64,000 nt of DNA from Dorea_D hominis (lineage in GTDB: Bacteria; Bacillota; Clostridia; Lachnospirales; Lachnospiraceae), in contig NZ_JACOOY010000003.1 of NCBI RefSeq assembly GCF_014287705.1, positions 1-64,000 of the forward strand, in the 5' to 3' direction. Shown here piece after piece: positions 39,748-49,062 of this stretch. Position 1 is the first letter of the stretch, and the number at the start of each line of letters is the position of its first letter. The notes below the pieces were generated by a model. That model saw nothing but the letters and a program-made list of their open reading frames with translations. It did not search any database and had not been told where the DNA came from. The position numbers and the translations under genes are program-made.

Positions 39748-42700
39748 TTGGATAAATATGAATATCGGGTTAAGACCGAGCAGATGCTCGAATACGTGGA
39801 GCAGAAGCAGTATAAAAAAGCTATGGAGATCGCAGATACGATTGACTGGCGCAGAGTAAAAAATGCATCCATGTTGAATACCGTCAGTGAGATTTACGAA
39901 TGTAACGGAGAGTATCAGAAGAGCAGGGATGTGCTGTTCCTGGCATATGACCGTGCACCTGGAAGCCGTAAAGTTATATACCGGTTAGGTCTTCTGGCAT
40001 TGAAACTGGAGGACACACAGGAAGCTTCTGACTGTTATGAAGAATTTGTTAAAGTGGCACCGCGTGATCCGAATCAGTATATTTTGAAATATAAGATTCT
40101 GAAAACACAGGGAGCTGATCTGGAAGAACAGATTCGTGCTCTGGAAGATTTCAAGAAATCTGAATATGTTGAGAAATGGGCATATGAACTGGCATTATTG
40201 TATCACGAGGCAGGAATGACAGCGAAGTGTCTGGAAGAATGTGATGATCTGATCTTGTGGTTCAGTGAAGGCAAATATGTATATCAGGCGATGGAATTAA
40301 AGATGAAATACAAACCGCTGACTCCGCTTCAGCAGGAGAAGTATGATAGCAGACCTGGCGGAGTAAGACCGGAACCGGCATTTGACGAAGAGGATGCTGA
40401 GAGCGAAGAAGAGGATATGCCGGAAGAGAGTGCGGCAGAAGAGGCAGTCGAAGAAGAGAAAGCTTATGAAGCAGAACCAGAAGAAGTCGCAGAGGAAACT
40501 TACGAAACAGAACCGGAAGAAGTTACCGAAGAAGCAGTGGAGCAGGAGGTTTACGAAGCAGAGCCGGAGGGAATTGCAGAGGAAACTTATGAAGCAGAAC
40601 CGGAAGAAGTTACCGAAGAAGCAGTGGAGCAGGAGGTTTACGAAGCGGAGCCGGAAGAAGTTGCAGAGGAAGCTTACGAAGCGGAGCCGGAAGAAGTTGC
40701 AGAGGAAGCTTGCGAAGCAGAGCCGGAAGAAGTTGCAGAAGAAGATGTTCCGCTGGAGACAATGGAACCTGCAAGTGATCCGGTACAGGAGATCAATATA
40801 GAAGAAAAGGCAATGGCTGAGAAGGAAGAAGAACTTCTGCTTGGCGGACAGATGAAGATTGAAGAGATCCTGCAGGAGTGGGAAGAAAAGCAGAAAGCAA
40901 ATGCAGAAGCAATCAAAGAGCAGAAAGCCAAAGATGAAGCGCGTCTTGCAAAAGAAAGAGAAGAAGCAAGAAAACGCCGCGAAGCAGAACGACTTGAACT
41001 GGAGCGAAAGGCTGCTGAGGCTGAGGCAGAGCGCAAGCGTATAGCGGCAGAAAAAGAAGCAGCAAGAAAGCGTGCCGAGGAAGAAGCGAGAAGAAAAGCG
41101 GAAGAGGAAGCTGAGAGAAAGCGCAAAGCCGAGGAAGAAGCGAGAAGAAAGGCTGAAGAAGAAGCAGCAAGAAAGCGTGCCGAGGAAGAAGCAAGAAGAA
41201 AGGCTGAAGAAGAAAGAGCCAGAAAAGAAGCTGAAAAAGAAGCCGCTATCCAGGAAGCAGCCAAAAAGGCAGCAGAACGACTTGCAAAACAGCAGACAAT
41301 GGGTAAGCCGGACGAGAAAGTTACAGAAGAAAAGAAAAATACACAGCGTCTGCCAGACGATATTTTAGATTTGGTAGAGCAGCTTGAAAGCAGAGCAGCA
41401 ACACCTAAGACTTCAAAAATTGTACTGGATGAAGATCTGGATGATGAAGAAGATCTGGAAGATGCAGTATTTGGTGGAGCAGAAGATGACTTCGACGGTG
41501 ATGATTTTATTGAGGATGACTACAATGAAGAAGAATATGTAGAAGACTTCGATGAGGCTGATTTTGACGAAGAAGATTTCGGCGAGGAAGACTTTGATGA
41601 AGAGGATTTCGCAGAAGACGGCGAAGATTTTGATGAGGCTGATTTTGACGAAGGAGATTTCACGGAGGAAGGCTTTGATGAAGAGGATTTCGCAGAAGAC
41701 GGCGAAGATTTTGATGAGGCTGATTTTGATGAAGGAGATTTCGGCGAGGAAGACTTTGATGAAGCCGATTTTGCTGAAGAAGATTTTGAAGAAGCATCCG
41801 CGGAGGAAGAAGATTTCGTAGAAGGAGATTTCGCAGAGGAAGATTTTGCAGAGCCGGAAGAAGTATCTGCAGAAGATGAGCCGGAAGAGGTTTCTTATGA
41901 AGAAGCTGAAGAAGAAGACTTTGATCTGGATGATTTCTTCAATGATGACAAAGATGATGATACAGATCTCGGTGAAGCGCTTGAGATCGAGGAGCCTTCA
42001 GAGGCAGAGATACAGAAACGTATCAAGAAGTCTAAAGGTGGCGGAGTTCCGTTTGATACAGGATTTGTAGTAACCGGTCGTTATGACTTAAATGCAACAA
42101 GTGAGATTGGTCTGAAAGCCGGACTTACAGAAGAACAGAAGAAGTTATTCTCCTACTTTGTACCAGTCAGAGGTATGAGTGAGCAGATTGTAGAAGTTCT
42201 GGATAATGACCGCCGTGCACAGAGAGAAGGAACTTCCAAGACAGGAAACCTTATGGTTATCGGAAGAAAAGGATCTGGTAAGACAGTTCTTGCTGTTGAT
42301 ATTGTAAAAGCAATCCAGAAACAGCGTAACCTGAAACAGGGTAAAGTTGCAATTGTAACAGGAGAGTCACTGAATAAGAAAGAGTTATCCAATATTATCC
42401 AGAAACTCCGCGGTGGAGCGATCATTATCGAAAAAGCCGGTAAGTTAAATTCCAGAACAGTAGAAGAGTTAAGCTATCTGATGGAAAGAAAGACAGGAGA
42501 GATGCTGTTTGTACTGGAAGATCAGAGAAAACCATTGGAACGTATTATGACAGCTAATCCGGATTTCAAACGCAAGTTTACTTCGAAACTGGAGCTGCCG
42601 GTATTTATCAATGATGAGCTGGTAACATTCGGTCAGACATATGCGAAGGAAAATGGATATAAACTGGATGAAATGGGAATCCTTGCATTGTACAGCCGAA

Positions 42701-42879
42701 TCGATGTAATGCAGAGAGAGGATCATGCCGTAACAGTTGCCGAGGTTAAAGAGATTATGGATGAAGCAATCGCTCATTCACAGAAAGCAAATGTAAAACA
42801 TCTTGCAAGAAGAGTCTTTGGAAAAGGAACGGATCACGCAGACCGGATCATCCTTAAAGAAGAGGATTTCAGAATTTAG
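39748..42879 (+). CDS. Large TPR / acidic-repeat / P-loop ATPase protein
   Basis: The 1043-residue protein starts at TTG 39748 behind TTGAGGTGAG (a GTG nine bases earlier overlaps that site). Residues 1-200 are TPR-like helical repeats. About 211-350 consist of acidic repeats around AEPEEVAEEAYE coded by 36-base tandem repeats. About 370-520 are a highly charged coiled coil (KRAEEEARRKAEEE). About 578-738 are a second acidic region around DFDEADFDEEDF. The C-terminal 280 residues hold a P-loop (GRKGSGKT, about 838-845) and an AAA-like fold (TGESLNKKELSNIIQKL, MLFVLEDQRKPLERIM). Homologues occur in Lachnospiraceae; the function is unknown to me. It stands alone between terminators. Confidence 0.7.
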   Translation: MDKYEYRVKTEQMLEYVEQKQYKKAMEIADTIDWRRVKNASMLNTVSEIYECNGEYQKSRDVLFLAYDRAPGSRKVIYRLGLLALKLEDTQEASDCYEEFVKVAPRDPNQYILKYKILKTQGADLEEQIRALEDFKKSEYVEKWAYELALLYHEAGMTAKCLEECDDLILWFSEGKYVYQAMELKMKYKPLTPLQQEKYDSRPGGVRPEPAFDEEDAESEEEDMPEESAAEEAVEEEKAYEAEPEEVAEETYETEPEEVTEEAVEQEVYEAEPEGIAEETYEAEPEEVTEEAVEQEVYEAEPEEVAEEAYEAEPEEVAEEACEAEPEEVAEEDVPLETMEPASDPVQEINIEEKAMAEKEEELLLGGQMKIEEILQEWEEKQKANAEAIKEQKAKDEARLAKEREEARKRREAERLELERKAAEAEAERKRIAAEKEAARKRAEEEARRKAEEEAERKRKAEEEARRKAEEEAARKRAEEEARRKAEEERARKEAEKEAAIQEAAKKAAERLAKQQTMGKPDEKVTEEKKNTQRLPDDILDLVEQLESRAATPKTSKIVLDEDLDDEEDLEDAVFGGAEDDFDGDDFIEDDYNEEEYVEDFDEADFDEEDFGEEDFDEEDFAEDGEDFDEADFDEGDFTEEGFDEEDFAEDGEDFDEADFDEGDFGEEDFDEADFAEEDFEEASAEEEDFVEGDFAEEDFAEPEEVSAEDEPEEVSYEEAEEEDFDLDDFFNDDKDDDTDLGEALEIEEPSEAEIQKRIKKSKGGGVPFDTGFVVTGRYDLNATSEIGLKAGLTEEQKKLFSYFVPVRGMSEQIVEVLDNDRRAQREGTSKTGNLMVIGRKGSGKTVLAVDIVKAIQKQRNLKQGKVAIVTGESLNKKELSNIIQKLRGGAIIIEKAGKLNSRTVEELSYLMERKTGEMLFVLEDQRKPLERIMTANPDFKRKFTSKLELPVFINDELVTFGQTYAKENGYKLDEMGILALYSRIDVMQREDHAVTVAEVKEIMDEAIAHSQKANVKHLARRVFGKGTDHADRIILKEEDFRI

Positions 42880-42917
42880 TTTGATAATAAAAATAAATTC
42901 AAACTATAAATGAGAAA

Positions 42918-42961
42918 AAAGAGTTTTGACAGATAATGTTTGTCAAAACTCTTTCTTTTTA
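42918..42961 (+). terminator. Strong terminator
   Basis: AAAGAGTTTTGACA and TGTCAAAACTCTTT form a perfect 14-bp stem followed by CTTTTT. It ends the TPR/P-loop gene. Confidence 0.9.
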
Positions 42962-43016
42962 CCTTGTTCTAACGTATAATAAATATATTACCATAAGAGT
43001 ATGGGAAGGTGGAATT

Positions 43017-44927
43017 ATGGCTGAAAGAAAGAAAAAAACATATGAGATCGGGGAGCTGGATCAGTATCTTTTTGGACAGGGGAACCATTACGAGATATAT
43101 AAGAAGCTGGGATCGCACCGAGTAAAGGATGGACACCGCCAGGGTGTGTATTTTGCTGTGTGGGCACCGCATGCGAAGTCGGTATCCGTTGTCGGTGAAT
43201 TTAACGAATGGGATACACAGGCGAATCCGATGAAGCGGGAAGAGCCGTTGGGAATTTATACGTGCTTTATACCAAAGGTACAGGAAGATATGATGTATAA
43301 GTATTGTATTGAGACTTATACGGGAGACTACATTTTCAAGGCAGATCCATTTGCAAACTATGCAGAGTTACGACCGGGAACTGCATCGAGAGTGCATGAT
43401 ATCAGTGAGCTGAAATGGTCGGATACGCAGTGGATGAAGCGCAGGGAAGACTGGGATCATAAGAAAGAACCAGTGTCTGTGTATGAAGTGCATATCGGTT
43501 CGTGGAAGAAACATCCGGGGTGTGAGGACGATGGATTTTATACATACCGGGATTTCGGTAAAGAGATAGTCAAATATGTAAAAGACATGGGTTATACGCA
43601 TGTGGAGCTGATTGGTATTGCGGAGCATCCGTTTGACGGTTCATGGGGATATCAGGTGACAGGATATTATGCACCAACTTCCAGATATGGAACCCCGCAG
43701 GATTTTGCATGGATGGTCAACCATCTGCATCAGCATAATATCGGTATCATTCTTGACTGGGTGCCGGCACATTTTCCGAAAGATGCACACGGACTTGCTG
43801 ATTTTGATGGAACCCCAACGTTTGAATATGCAGATCCGAGGATGGGAGAACATCCGGACTGGGGAACGAAGATTTTCGATTATGGAAAGAATGAAGTGCG
43901 GAACTTCCTGATTGCCAATGCGCTGTTCTGGGTGGAATACTTCCATATAGACGGTCTTCGCGTAGATGCGGTTGCGTCCATGTTATATCTGGATTATGGA
44001 AAGAATGCAGGAGAGTGGGTGCCGAATAAGTACGGAGAGAATAAGAATCTTGAAGCGATTGATTTCTTTAAGCATCTTAATTCGGTTGTGCTTGGCCGTA
44101 ATCCAGGTGCAATGATGATTGCTGAGGAGTCTACTGCATGGCCGAAGGTAACCGGGGATGTGGAAGACGACGGACTGGGATTCAGCCTGAAATGGAACAT
44201 GGGCTGGATGCATGATTTTACAGAATATATGAAATTGGATCCGTATTTCAGAAAAGATAATCATAATCTGATGACATTCGCAATGAGTTATGCATATAGT
44301 GAGAACTATATTCTGGTTTTGTCGCATGATGAAGTTGTACATCTGAAGTGTTCAATGTTGAATAAGATGCCGGGACTTGGATTTGATAAATATGCGAATC
44401 TGAAAGTCGGATATGCATTTATGATGGGACATGTCGGTAAGAAACTGTTGTTTATGGGACAGGAATTTGCACAGCTCCGTGAGTGGAGTGAGGAGAGAGA
44501 GCTGGACTGGTATCTTCTTGCAGAGCCGGAACATCAGGCGATCCAGAACTGGGTACGTGATCTTCTGCATTTGTATAAGAATAAAAAAGCGATGTATGAG
44601 GCAGATCATGAATTTGGTGGCTTTGAGTGGATCAATGCTGATGACGCATACAGAAGTATTTTCAGCTTCATGCGTCATTCCAAAGATGGCAAGAAGAATC
44701 TGTTGTTCGTATGTAACTTCACACCGATGGAAAGAGCAGATTATCGTGTCGGTGTTCCGAAGAGAAAACAGTATAAGTTGCTGCTGAACAGCGATGAAGA
44801 GAAATACGGTGGAACGGGTGAGAAACGTCCGCAGGTATACAAAGCACAGAAGCAGGAATGCGACGGAAGACCATATTCATTCGCATATTCACTTCCACCA
44901 TACGGCGTAGCAGTTTTTGAATTTTAA
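43017..44927 (+). CDS. glgB: 1,4-alpha-glucan branching enzyme
   Basis: The 636-residue GH13 enzyme makes alpha-1,6 branches in glycogen. An N-terminal CBM48 domain (VYFAVWAPHAKSVSVVGEFN) is followed by the catalytic barrel with the nucleophile Asp317 in GLRVDAV, acid/base Glu370 in IAEESTAWP and Asp438 in SHDEV. AAGGTGGAATT precedes ATG 43017, and a TATAAT box lies at 42975. No other glycogen gene is adjacent, so it is a free-standing glgB; a second copy with the rest of the pathway may exist elsewhere. Confidence 0.96.
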   Translation: MAERKKKTYEIGELDQYLFGQGNHYEIYKKLGSHRVKDGHRQGVYFAVWAPHAKSVSVVGEFNEWDTQANPMKREEPLGIYTCFIPKVQEDMMYKYCIETYTGDYIFKADPFANYAELRPGTASRVHDISELKWSDTQWMKRREDWDHKKEPVSVYEVHIGSWKKHPGCEDDGFYTYRDFGKEIVKYVKDMGYTHVELIGIAEHPFDGSWGYQVTGYYAPTSRYGTPQDFAWMVNHLHQHNIGIILDWVPAHFPKDAHGLADFDGTPTFEYADPRMGEHPDWGTKIFDYGKNEVRNFLIANALFWVEYFHIDGLRVDAVASMLYLDYGKNAGEWVPNKYGENKNLEAIDFFKHLNSVVLGRNPGAMMIAEESTAWPKVTGDVEDDGLGFSLKWNMGWMHDFTEYMKLDPYFRKDNHNLMTFAMSYAYSENYILVLSHDEVVHLKCSMLNKMPGLGFDKYANLKVGYAFMMGHVGKKLLFMGQEFAQLREWSEERELDWYLLAEPEHQAIQNWVRDLLHLYKNKKAMYEADHEFGGFEWINADDAYRSIFSFMRHSKDGKKNLLFVCNFTPMERADYRVGVPKRKQYKLLLNSDEEKYGGTGEKRPQVYKAQKQECDGRPYSFAYSLPPYGVAVFEF

Positions 44928-44947
44928 GAGTAACTATTCAGAACCAA

Positions 44948-45009
44948 GTATAAAAAGAAGAACCGGATACACATGTTTACATGTGAGTATCCGGTTCTTC
45001 TTTTTATAC
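44948..45009. terminator. Very strong terminator after glgB
   Basis: A perfect 23-bp stem (GTATAAAAAGAAGAACCGG... and its complement) surrounds a second small palindrome CACATGT/ACATGTG. A- and T-runs on both sides allow termination in both directions. Confidence 0.9.
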
Positions 45010-45011
45010 AG

Positions 45012-45148
45012 GTGACTCGAATAGAGTCACCGCTCCGAACATGAGCAAAAGAGCTGCAAAGCAGCGGAAAAGCGCGAGGGACGCGCGAATTTGCGAATGA
45101 GCGGGGAAGGTTCTGAAAAGTAAAAGAAACTCGAATAGAGTCACCGCT
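45012..45148. repeat. Element bounded by 20-bp direct repeats
   Basis: ACTCGAATAGAGTCACCGCT occurs at 45015-45034 and again, identical, at 45129-45148. The first copy is part of the palindrome GTGACTCGAATAGAGTCAC. The 94 bases between are GC-richer than the surroundings (GCGCGAGGGACGCGCG). The second copy ends three bases before the kinase stop codon. A small mobile or repetitive element is likely. Confidence 0.6.
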
Positions 45149-45151
45149 TAG

Positions 45152-46048
45152 CTATTTCACTTCCTCCATCGTCGGGATAGAGACAGCCGCTCCCGCTCTG
45201 GAGCAGGTAATGGCAGATGCTTTTGACGCCAGTTCCAGCGAAGCAGGAATATTTTTGCCGTGTAACAGTCCGGATAAAAAGAACCCGGTAAATGTATCTC
45301 CGGCAGCGGTTGTGTCTACAGCTTTTATTTTAAAGGCTGGCTGATAAATCTGTGTGTCGGAAGAGAGATACATAGAACCTTCTTCGCCGAGTGTCAGTAC
45401 AAAATTGTTCTCAGGGAAAAGCTCCTGCAGTCTGGAAGCAAGCTTTTCGTTATCGGAAATATCAGCATCCGACAGTTTGCTCTTAATCAGCCCGGCAGCT
45501 TCAATCTCATTTACAAAAAACAGATCAATGAGATGCAGCGGAAGTTCAAAAATCTTCGCATCCATTGGAGATGGATTCAAGATGATCTTCATGCCTCTGG
45601 CTTTCGCATTGATAATGATATAAGAGAGCTGATTGATCTCATTCTGGAGAACCAGGTAATCTCCTGAGCCAAAATGAGAGAGAACTTCATCTGCATATAT
45701 TGTTGTGATTTGCTGGTTTGTTCCGCCATAGAGAAGAATACAATTGTCTCCCTGCACATCATTCTGGATGATCGCATGCCCGGTTGGCGCTTTTGTGTCG
45801 GTATGCAGAAGTTCTGTATGTACTCCGGCAGCAGTTAAAATGTCAGAGAGAAATTGTCCATCGGCTCCGATGACTCCGGCATGCCAGACTGACATGCCGG
45901 CTTTTGCAAGGGCGATAGACTGGTTCAGTCCTTTTCCGCCCGGATATTGTTTTAAATCTTCGGAAGAAAGGGTTTCCCCTTTCTTCACAAAGTGCGGTAC
46001 TTTATATACGTGATCAATATTTAATGACCCGAAATTCAGTATTTTCAT
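45152..46048 (-). CDS. rbsK: Ribokinase-like PfkB-family sugar kinase
   Basis: The 298-residue kinase has the PfkB signatures: N-terminal NFGSLNIDHVYKV and QYPGGKGLNQSIALAKAG, and C-terminal DTTAAGDTFTGFFLSGLL with the catalytic Asp in AAGD. Length and the GGKGLNQ form are those of ribokinase, but other sugar or nucleoside substrates are possible because no ribose transporter is near. ACGGAGGATA precedes the ATG. A DUF1002 gene lies upstream on the same strand. Confidence 0.82.
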   Translation of the reverse strand: MKILNFGSLNIDHVYKVPHFVKKGETLSSEDLKQYPGGKGLNQSIALAKAGMSVWHAGVIGADGQFLSDILTAAGVHTELLHTDTKAPTGHAIIQNDVQGDNCILLYGGTNQQITTIYADEVLSHFGSGDYLVLQNEINQLSYIIINAKARGMKIILNPSPMDAKIFELPLHLIDLFFVNEIEAAGLIKSKLSDADISDNEKLASRLQELFPENNFVLTLGEEGSMYLSSDTQIYQPAFKIKAVDTTAAGDTFTGFFLSGLLHGKNIPASLELASKASAITCSRAGAAVSIPTMEEVK

Positions 46049-46090
46049 ATCTGTATCCTCCGTCTGGAAAATATCGAAAGTACAGTGATT

Positions 46091-47131
46091 TTAGTTGGAG
46101 GAACTGTCATCCGAAGAATTGCTGTCTGAGGAATCTGAATCACTTCCGGTCAGTCCTTTGAAAAAGTTCACGACTTTATCCCACCAGCCTTCAGTATCTG
46201 CATTCTGAACTTTGTCTTTGATATCGTCCAGTGTGCTGTTGCTGACAACATCACTTCCGAGAATATCATCTTTGGTCTGGCTGATGATTCCACCGGAATT
46301 GCTGTTATTTCCGCCGAAAAATCCTTTGATGTTATTGACTAGTTTTGTGAAGAAACCTTCGCTCTTGCCTTCCAGGTTGTTCAGCGTCTGCTGAAGAGAT
46401 TTGACATCGTAATCATACTGGGAAATCTTCTCCATCAAGGATACGATCTTATCTTTCTGCTCGTCGGTGAGATTAACGTCCAGATCTTTCGCTTTTTCAT
46501 CGACTGTATCTGCAATCTTATCTTCGTCGCTGATATCATTTGCAATAACATTTTCTTTGACATCGTTCATCAGATCCGTTGCCTTGTCCTGTCCGATATC
46601 GTCAGCAAGTTCACCGGTAGTTACAAGCTCTTCTGTAGCGGCTTCTTTCTGCCCTTCGTCCAATTTCTCACCGCTTGCAGTCTCATAAGCCATCATGATT
46701 CCGGTTAAAGCACCAGTTCCGGATACTTCGATTGGAGATGCCGCAACAACGTTGCAGTTTTCTACGCCGGAAGTTGTCAGAGTGCTGGCAATCATGGAAC
46801 TGGTTACAAATGTAAGGTTTGCGACCTTCACCTGGATACCGCCGCTTGTAGTTGGTTCTACATAAGAGCAGCTGTAAGTCTTGTGACCAATCTGCGCTTC
46901 AGATGCAATCCCTTCCATATATTTACGTTCGTCCTGATTGGTAACTTCGATCGTTTCTACACTGTCCTTGCTTGTTCCGAAATATTCATACATAGACTTC
47001 TTCTGGTCGTCTGACAGGTTTGTCCCGATCGTAACAACTTTGGAACTGTCTGCGTTGGCAATCATCGGAAGACTTGCACATGTAAGTGTAACTGCCAGAG
47101 CAAGTGGAATGATTTTTTTGAATTTTTTCAT
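46091..47131 (-). CDS. DUF1002 secreted protein
   Basis: The 346-residue protein has a clear signal peptide (KKFKKIIPLALAVTLTCASL with cleavage after IANA), then the DUF1002 domain (VVTIGTNLSDDQKKSMYEYF, SSMIASTLTTSGVENCNVVAAS-like text and GTGALTGIMMAYE), and a Ser/Asp-rich C-terminus. Function is unknown; it is probably exported. The only good ribosome site, AAAGGAGGT, is about 18 bases from the ATG at 47131, so start selection is unusual. Confidence 0.85.
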   Translation of the reverse strand: MKKFKKIIPLALAVTLTCASLPMIANADSSKVVTIGTNLSDDQKKSMYEYFGTSKDSVETIEVTNQDERKYMEGIASEAQIGHKTYSCSYVEPTTSGGIQVKVANLTFVTSSMIASTLTTSGVENCNVVAASPIEVSGTGALTGIMMAYETASGEKLDEGQKEAATEELVTTGELADDIGQDKATDLMNDVKENVIANDISDEDKIADTVDEKAKDLDVNLTDEQKDKIVSLMEKISQYDYDVKSLQQTLNNLEGKSEGFFTKLVNNIKGFFGGNNSNSGGIISQTKDDILGSDVVSNSTLDDIKDKVQNADTEGWWDKVVNFFKGLTGSDSDSSDSNSSDDSSSN

Positions 47132-47316
47132 AATAATGGCTGTTGCCGTACCTCCTTTTATGACTGGTATTACCAGATGTATTTTTAATGAGTTTAAATA
47201 AAAATGATGCCAGAAGACTGCAGAAATGTATTGATTTTGCAATCTTTTCCATTATTATATGGAAGCTGGCATCATTATAGTATCATAATCGTTTTGGTTT
47301 GCAAAGAAAATCCGTC

Positions 47317-47640
47317 TTAACTCTTTCTGAAGATTTTCTTTAGGCGTTCTTCTAATATAGAAGAGGAAATCAGTCCGCCGAAAGAGGCGAGAACTGTACC
47401 GTTTTTAAAGCAGACAAATGTCGGGACGAGATCATCCGTATAAGTTTTGGCTAAGAGTGGTGATTCGTCAATGTCTACTTCTATAAATAAATACTGCGCA
47501 TGGTATTTGCCGGATATTTCTTCTGCAATTGGTTTCATCATTGCACATTTTGTGCACCAGGATGCGTAAAACATCACAACGACCGGTACGCCGGAATTGT
47601 GTATAACAGCAGGAAAATTTGCTGCAGTGACATGCTTCAT
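47317..47640 (-). CDS. Thioredoxin-fold protein, WCTKC active site
   Basis: The 107-residue protein has the thioredoxin order: VVVMFYASWCTKCAMMKPIAE with the redox pair in CTKC instead of CGPC, then VDIDESPLLAKTY and the cis-Pro loop DLVPTFVCFKNG. The altered CxxC should change its redox potential; it could be a reductant for a specific partner. It is cytoplasmic, without a signal peptide. No thioredoxin reductase is nearby. The 250 bases upstream of it show no gene. Confidence 0.88.
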   Translation of the reverse strand: MKHVTAANFPAVIHNSGVPVVVMFYASWCTKCAMMKPIAEEISGKYHAQYLFIEVDIDESPLLAKTYTDDLVPTFVCFKNGTVLASFGGLISSSILEERLKKIFRKS

Positions 47641-47890
47641 AAATCAGCCTCTTTTCTTCGTATGGCAGTCCGTGTCTGTATTCAGGTACCGGCATACTTC
47701 GCAGAAAGAATGTAAAAGACATGAGAATGGTCTGTGACAGCGCCTGTTGCAAATGTTGGTAAAACAAAAACAGGAGTGCCGTCGTCTTCGTTTCGGTTTC
47801 ATGAATGTGTACCTCTGCACAGACTATTGTTACTTTATTATATGATACAAAGTAAAAAATGCGTATGATGAACGTGCAAGAGGCATATGC

Positions 47891-48571
47891 TTATTTCCTT
47901 GCCGCAATCAGTTTGTTGATCGGATGTTTCATGGAAGAGAATTTCTCCTCGTATTCTGTCATGACATTGCCTTCGTTCATGGCAGGATCATGATGCAGGT
48001 CATAGGTACATGCGGTCATTTTCCAGATGTCGGATGTTTCCAACTGTTCGGTGGAGAAATCAAAGAGATCTCGGTTGTCTGTTTTAAATTCGACAGTGCC
48101 ATCCGGAATGAGGATCTTGTCATAGCGGGCAAAAAATTCTGCAGATGTCAGACGTCTTCTTGCATGGCGGGCTTTCGGCCATGGATCGGAGAAATTCAGA
48201 TAGATCCGGGATACTTCATTTTCAGCAAAAACTTCCGGAAGATCTGTGGCATCCATACAGATAAAGCGTAGATTCGGAAGATGGAGTGTGACTGTTTCTT
48301 CGGATGAAGAATCGGATGTTACCTCCAGCTTCTCGACAGCACGTAGAAGGACGCTGGAATAACGCTCGATGCCGATATAGTTGATATCTGGGTTCTGCTC
48401 TGCCAATGTCAGAATAAACTGACCTTTTCCCATACCGACTTCAATATGAAGTGGATGATTATTGTGAAAAATTTCGCTGTTCCATTTGCCACGGAAGTGT
48501 CGCTCATCTTTGATTACCATTTCTGAATTGGCAAGTACGCTCTCCGCACGGGGTATATTTCTTAATCGCAT
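47891..48571 (-). CDS. trmB: tRNA (guanine-46-N7)-methyltransferase
   Basis: The 226-residue enzyme shows the TrmB landmarks: MRLRNIPRAESVL, HIEVGMGKGQFILTLAEQNP (SAM loop), YLNFSDPWPKARHARRRL and TDNRDLFDFS, TEYEEKF at the end. It makes m7G46 in tRNA. The start at 48571 has AGAAAGGAAC before it; an in-frame ATG at 48610 is not homologous. An insertion of Ser/Glu residues (TSDSSSEET) lies mid-protein. Confidence 0.96.
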   Translation of the reverse strand: MRLRNIPRAESVLANSEMVIKDERHFRGKWNSEIFHNNHPLHIEVGMGKGQFILTLAEQNPDINYIGIERYSSVLLRAVEKLEVTSDSSSEETVTLHLPNLRFICMDATDLPEVFAENEVSRIYLNFSDPWPKARHARRRLTSAEFFARYDKILIPDGTVEFKTDNRDLFDFSTEQLETSDIWKMTACTYDLHHDPAMNEGNVMTEYEEKFSSMKHPINKLIAARK

Positions 48572-48747
48572 AGAATGTTCCTTTCTGATATTATCCTTTA
48601 TTAAATACATTTTTTCATGTATATTGCATGTGCTTTTCCAGTTTAACTTTTGTCCTTTAAAATGTCAAATTTGCTATGGATTTTTCTAAAAATAAGAGTA
48701 TTATATAACATATACATAAAAAAATGGAAAAAGAACGGAGGCGGATT

Positions 48748-49059
48748 ATGGATTCTGTAATAGAGCAGTTGAGCGAAATTGAAAAAACAGCAGAAGATAT
48801 TGTTGAACATGCCGAAAAACAGAAGACGGAGATTGAACATCAGATACAAAATGAACGAGACGTGTTTGATCGGGAAACAGAGCAGGCTACACAGGAAGAG
48901 CTTTCCAGAATTCGTGCGCAGGCAAAAGAAAAAATGGATGCAGTTATGGAGGAGCAGAGGGAGAAGAACCAGAAGCTTCTGGAAGAACTGCGAAAAGAAT
49001 ATGAAGAAAATCATGAGGCGTATGCCAGAGAGATATTAGAACATATCACAGAGGTATAG
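48748..49059 (+). CDS. V-type ATPase peripheral-stalk subunit (G/H-like)
   Basis: The 103-residue protein is almost entirely coiled coil (IEKTAEDIVEHAEKQKTEIE, then long Glu/Lys/Gln helix), as in subunit G/H (NtpF in Enterococcus), which pairs with subunit E to form the peripheral stalk. ACGGAGGCGG stands before the ATG at 48748; an upstream start at 48724 has none. It is the first gene of the V-ATPase operon, and subunit C follows after three bases. Confidence 0.85.
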   Translation: MDSVIEQLSEIEKTAEDIVEHAEKQKTEIEHQIQNERDVFDRETEQATQEELSRIRAQAKEKMDAVMEEQREKNQKLLEELRKEYEENHEAYAREILEHITEV

Positions 49060-49062
49060 AAC

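Noticed and set aside
40674..41264. 196-codon minus-strand frame rich in Ala and Ser
   Set aside because: It is the antisense reading of the charged coiled-coil repeats of the TPR/P-loop gene; repetitive coding DNA leaves such frames open.
45012..45148. tRNA or other stable RNA gene
   Set aside because: No cloverleaf arms or TTCGA loop in the right place; the repeated palindrome explains the structure.
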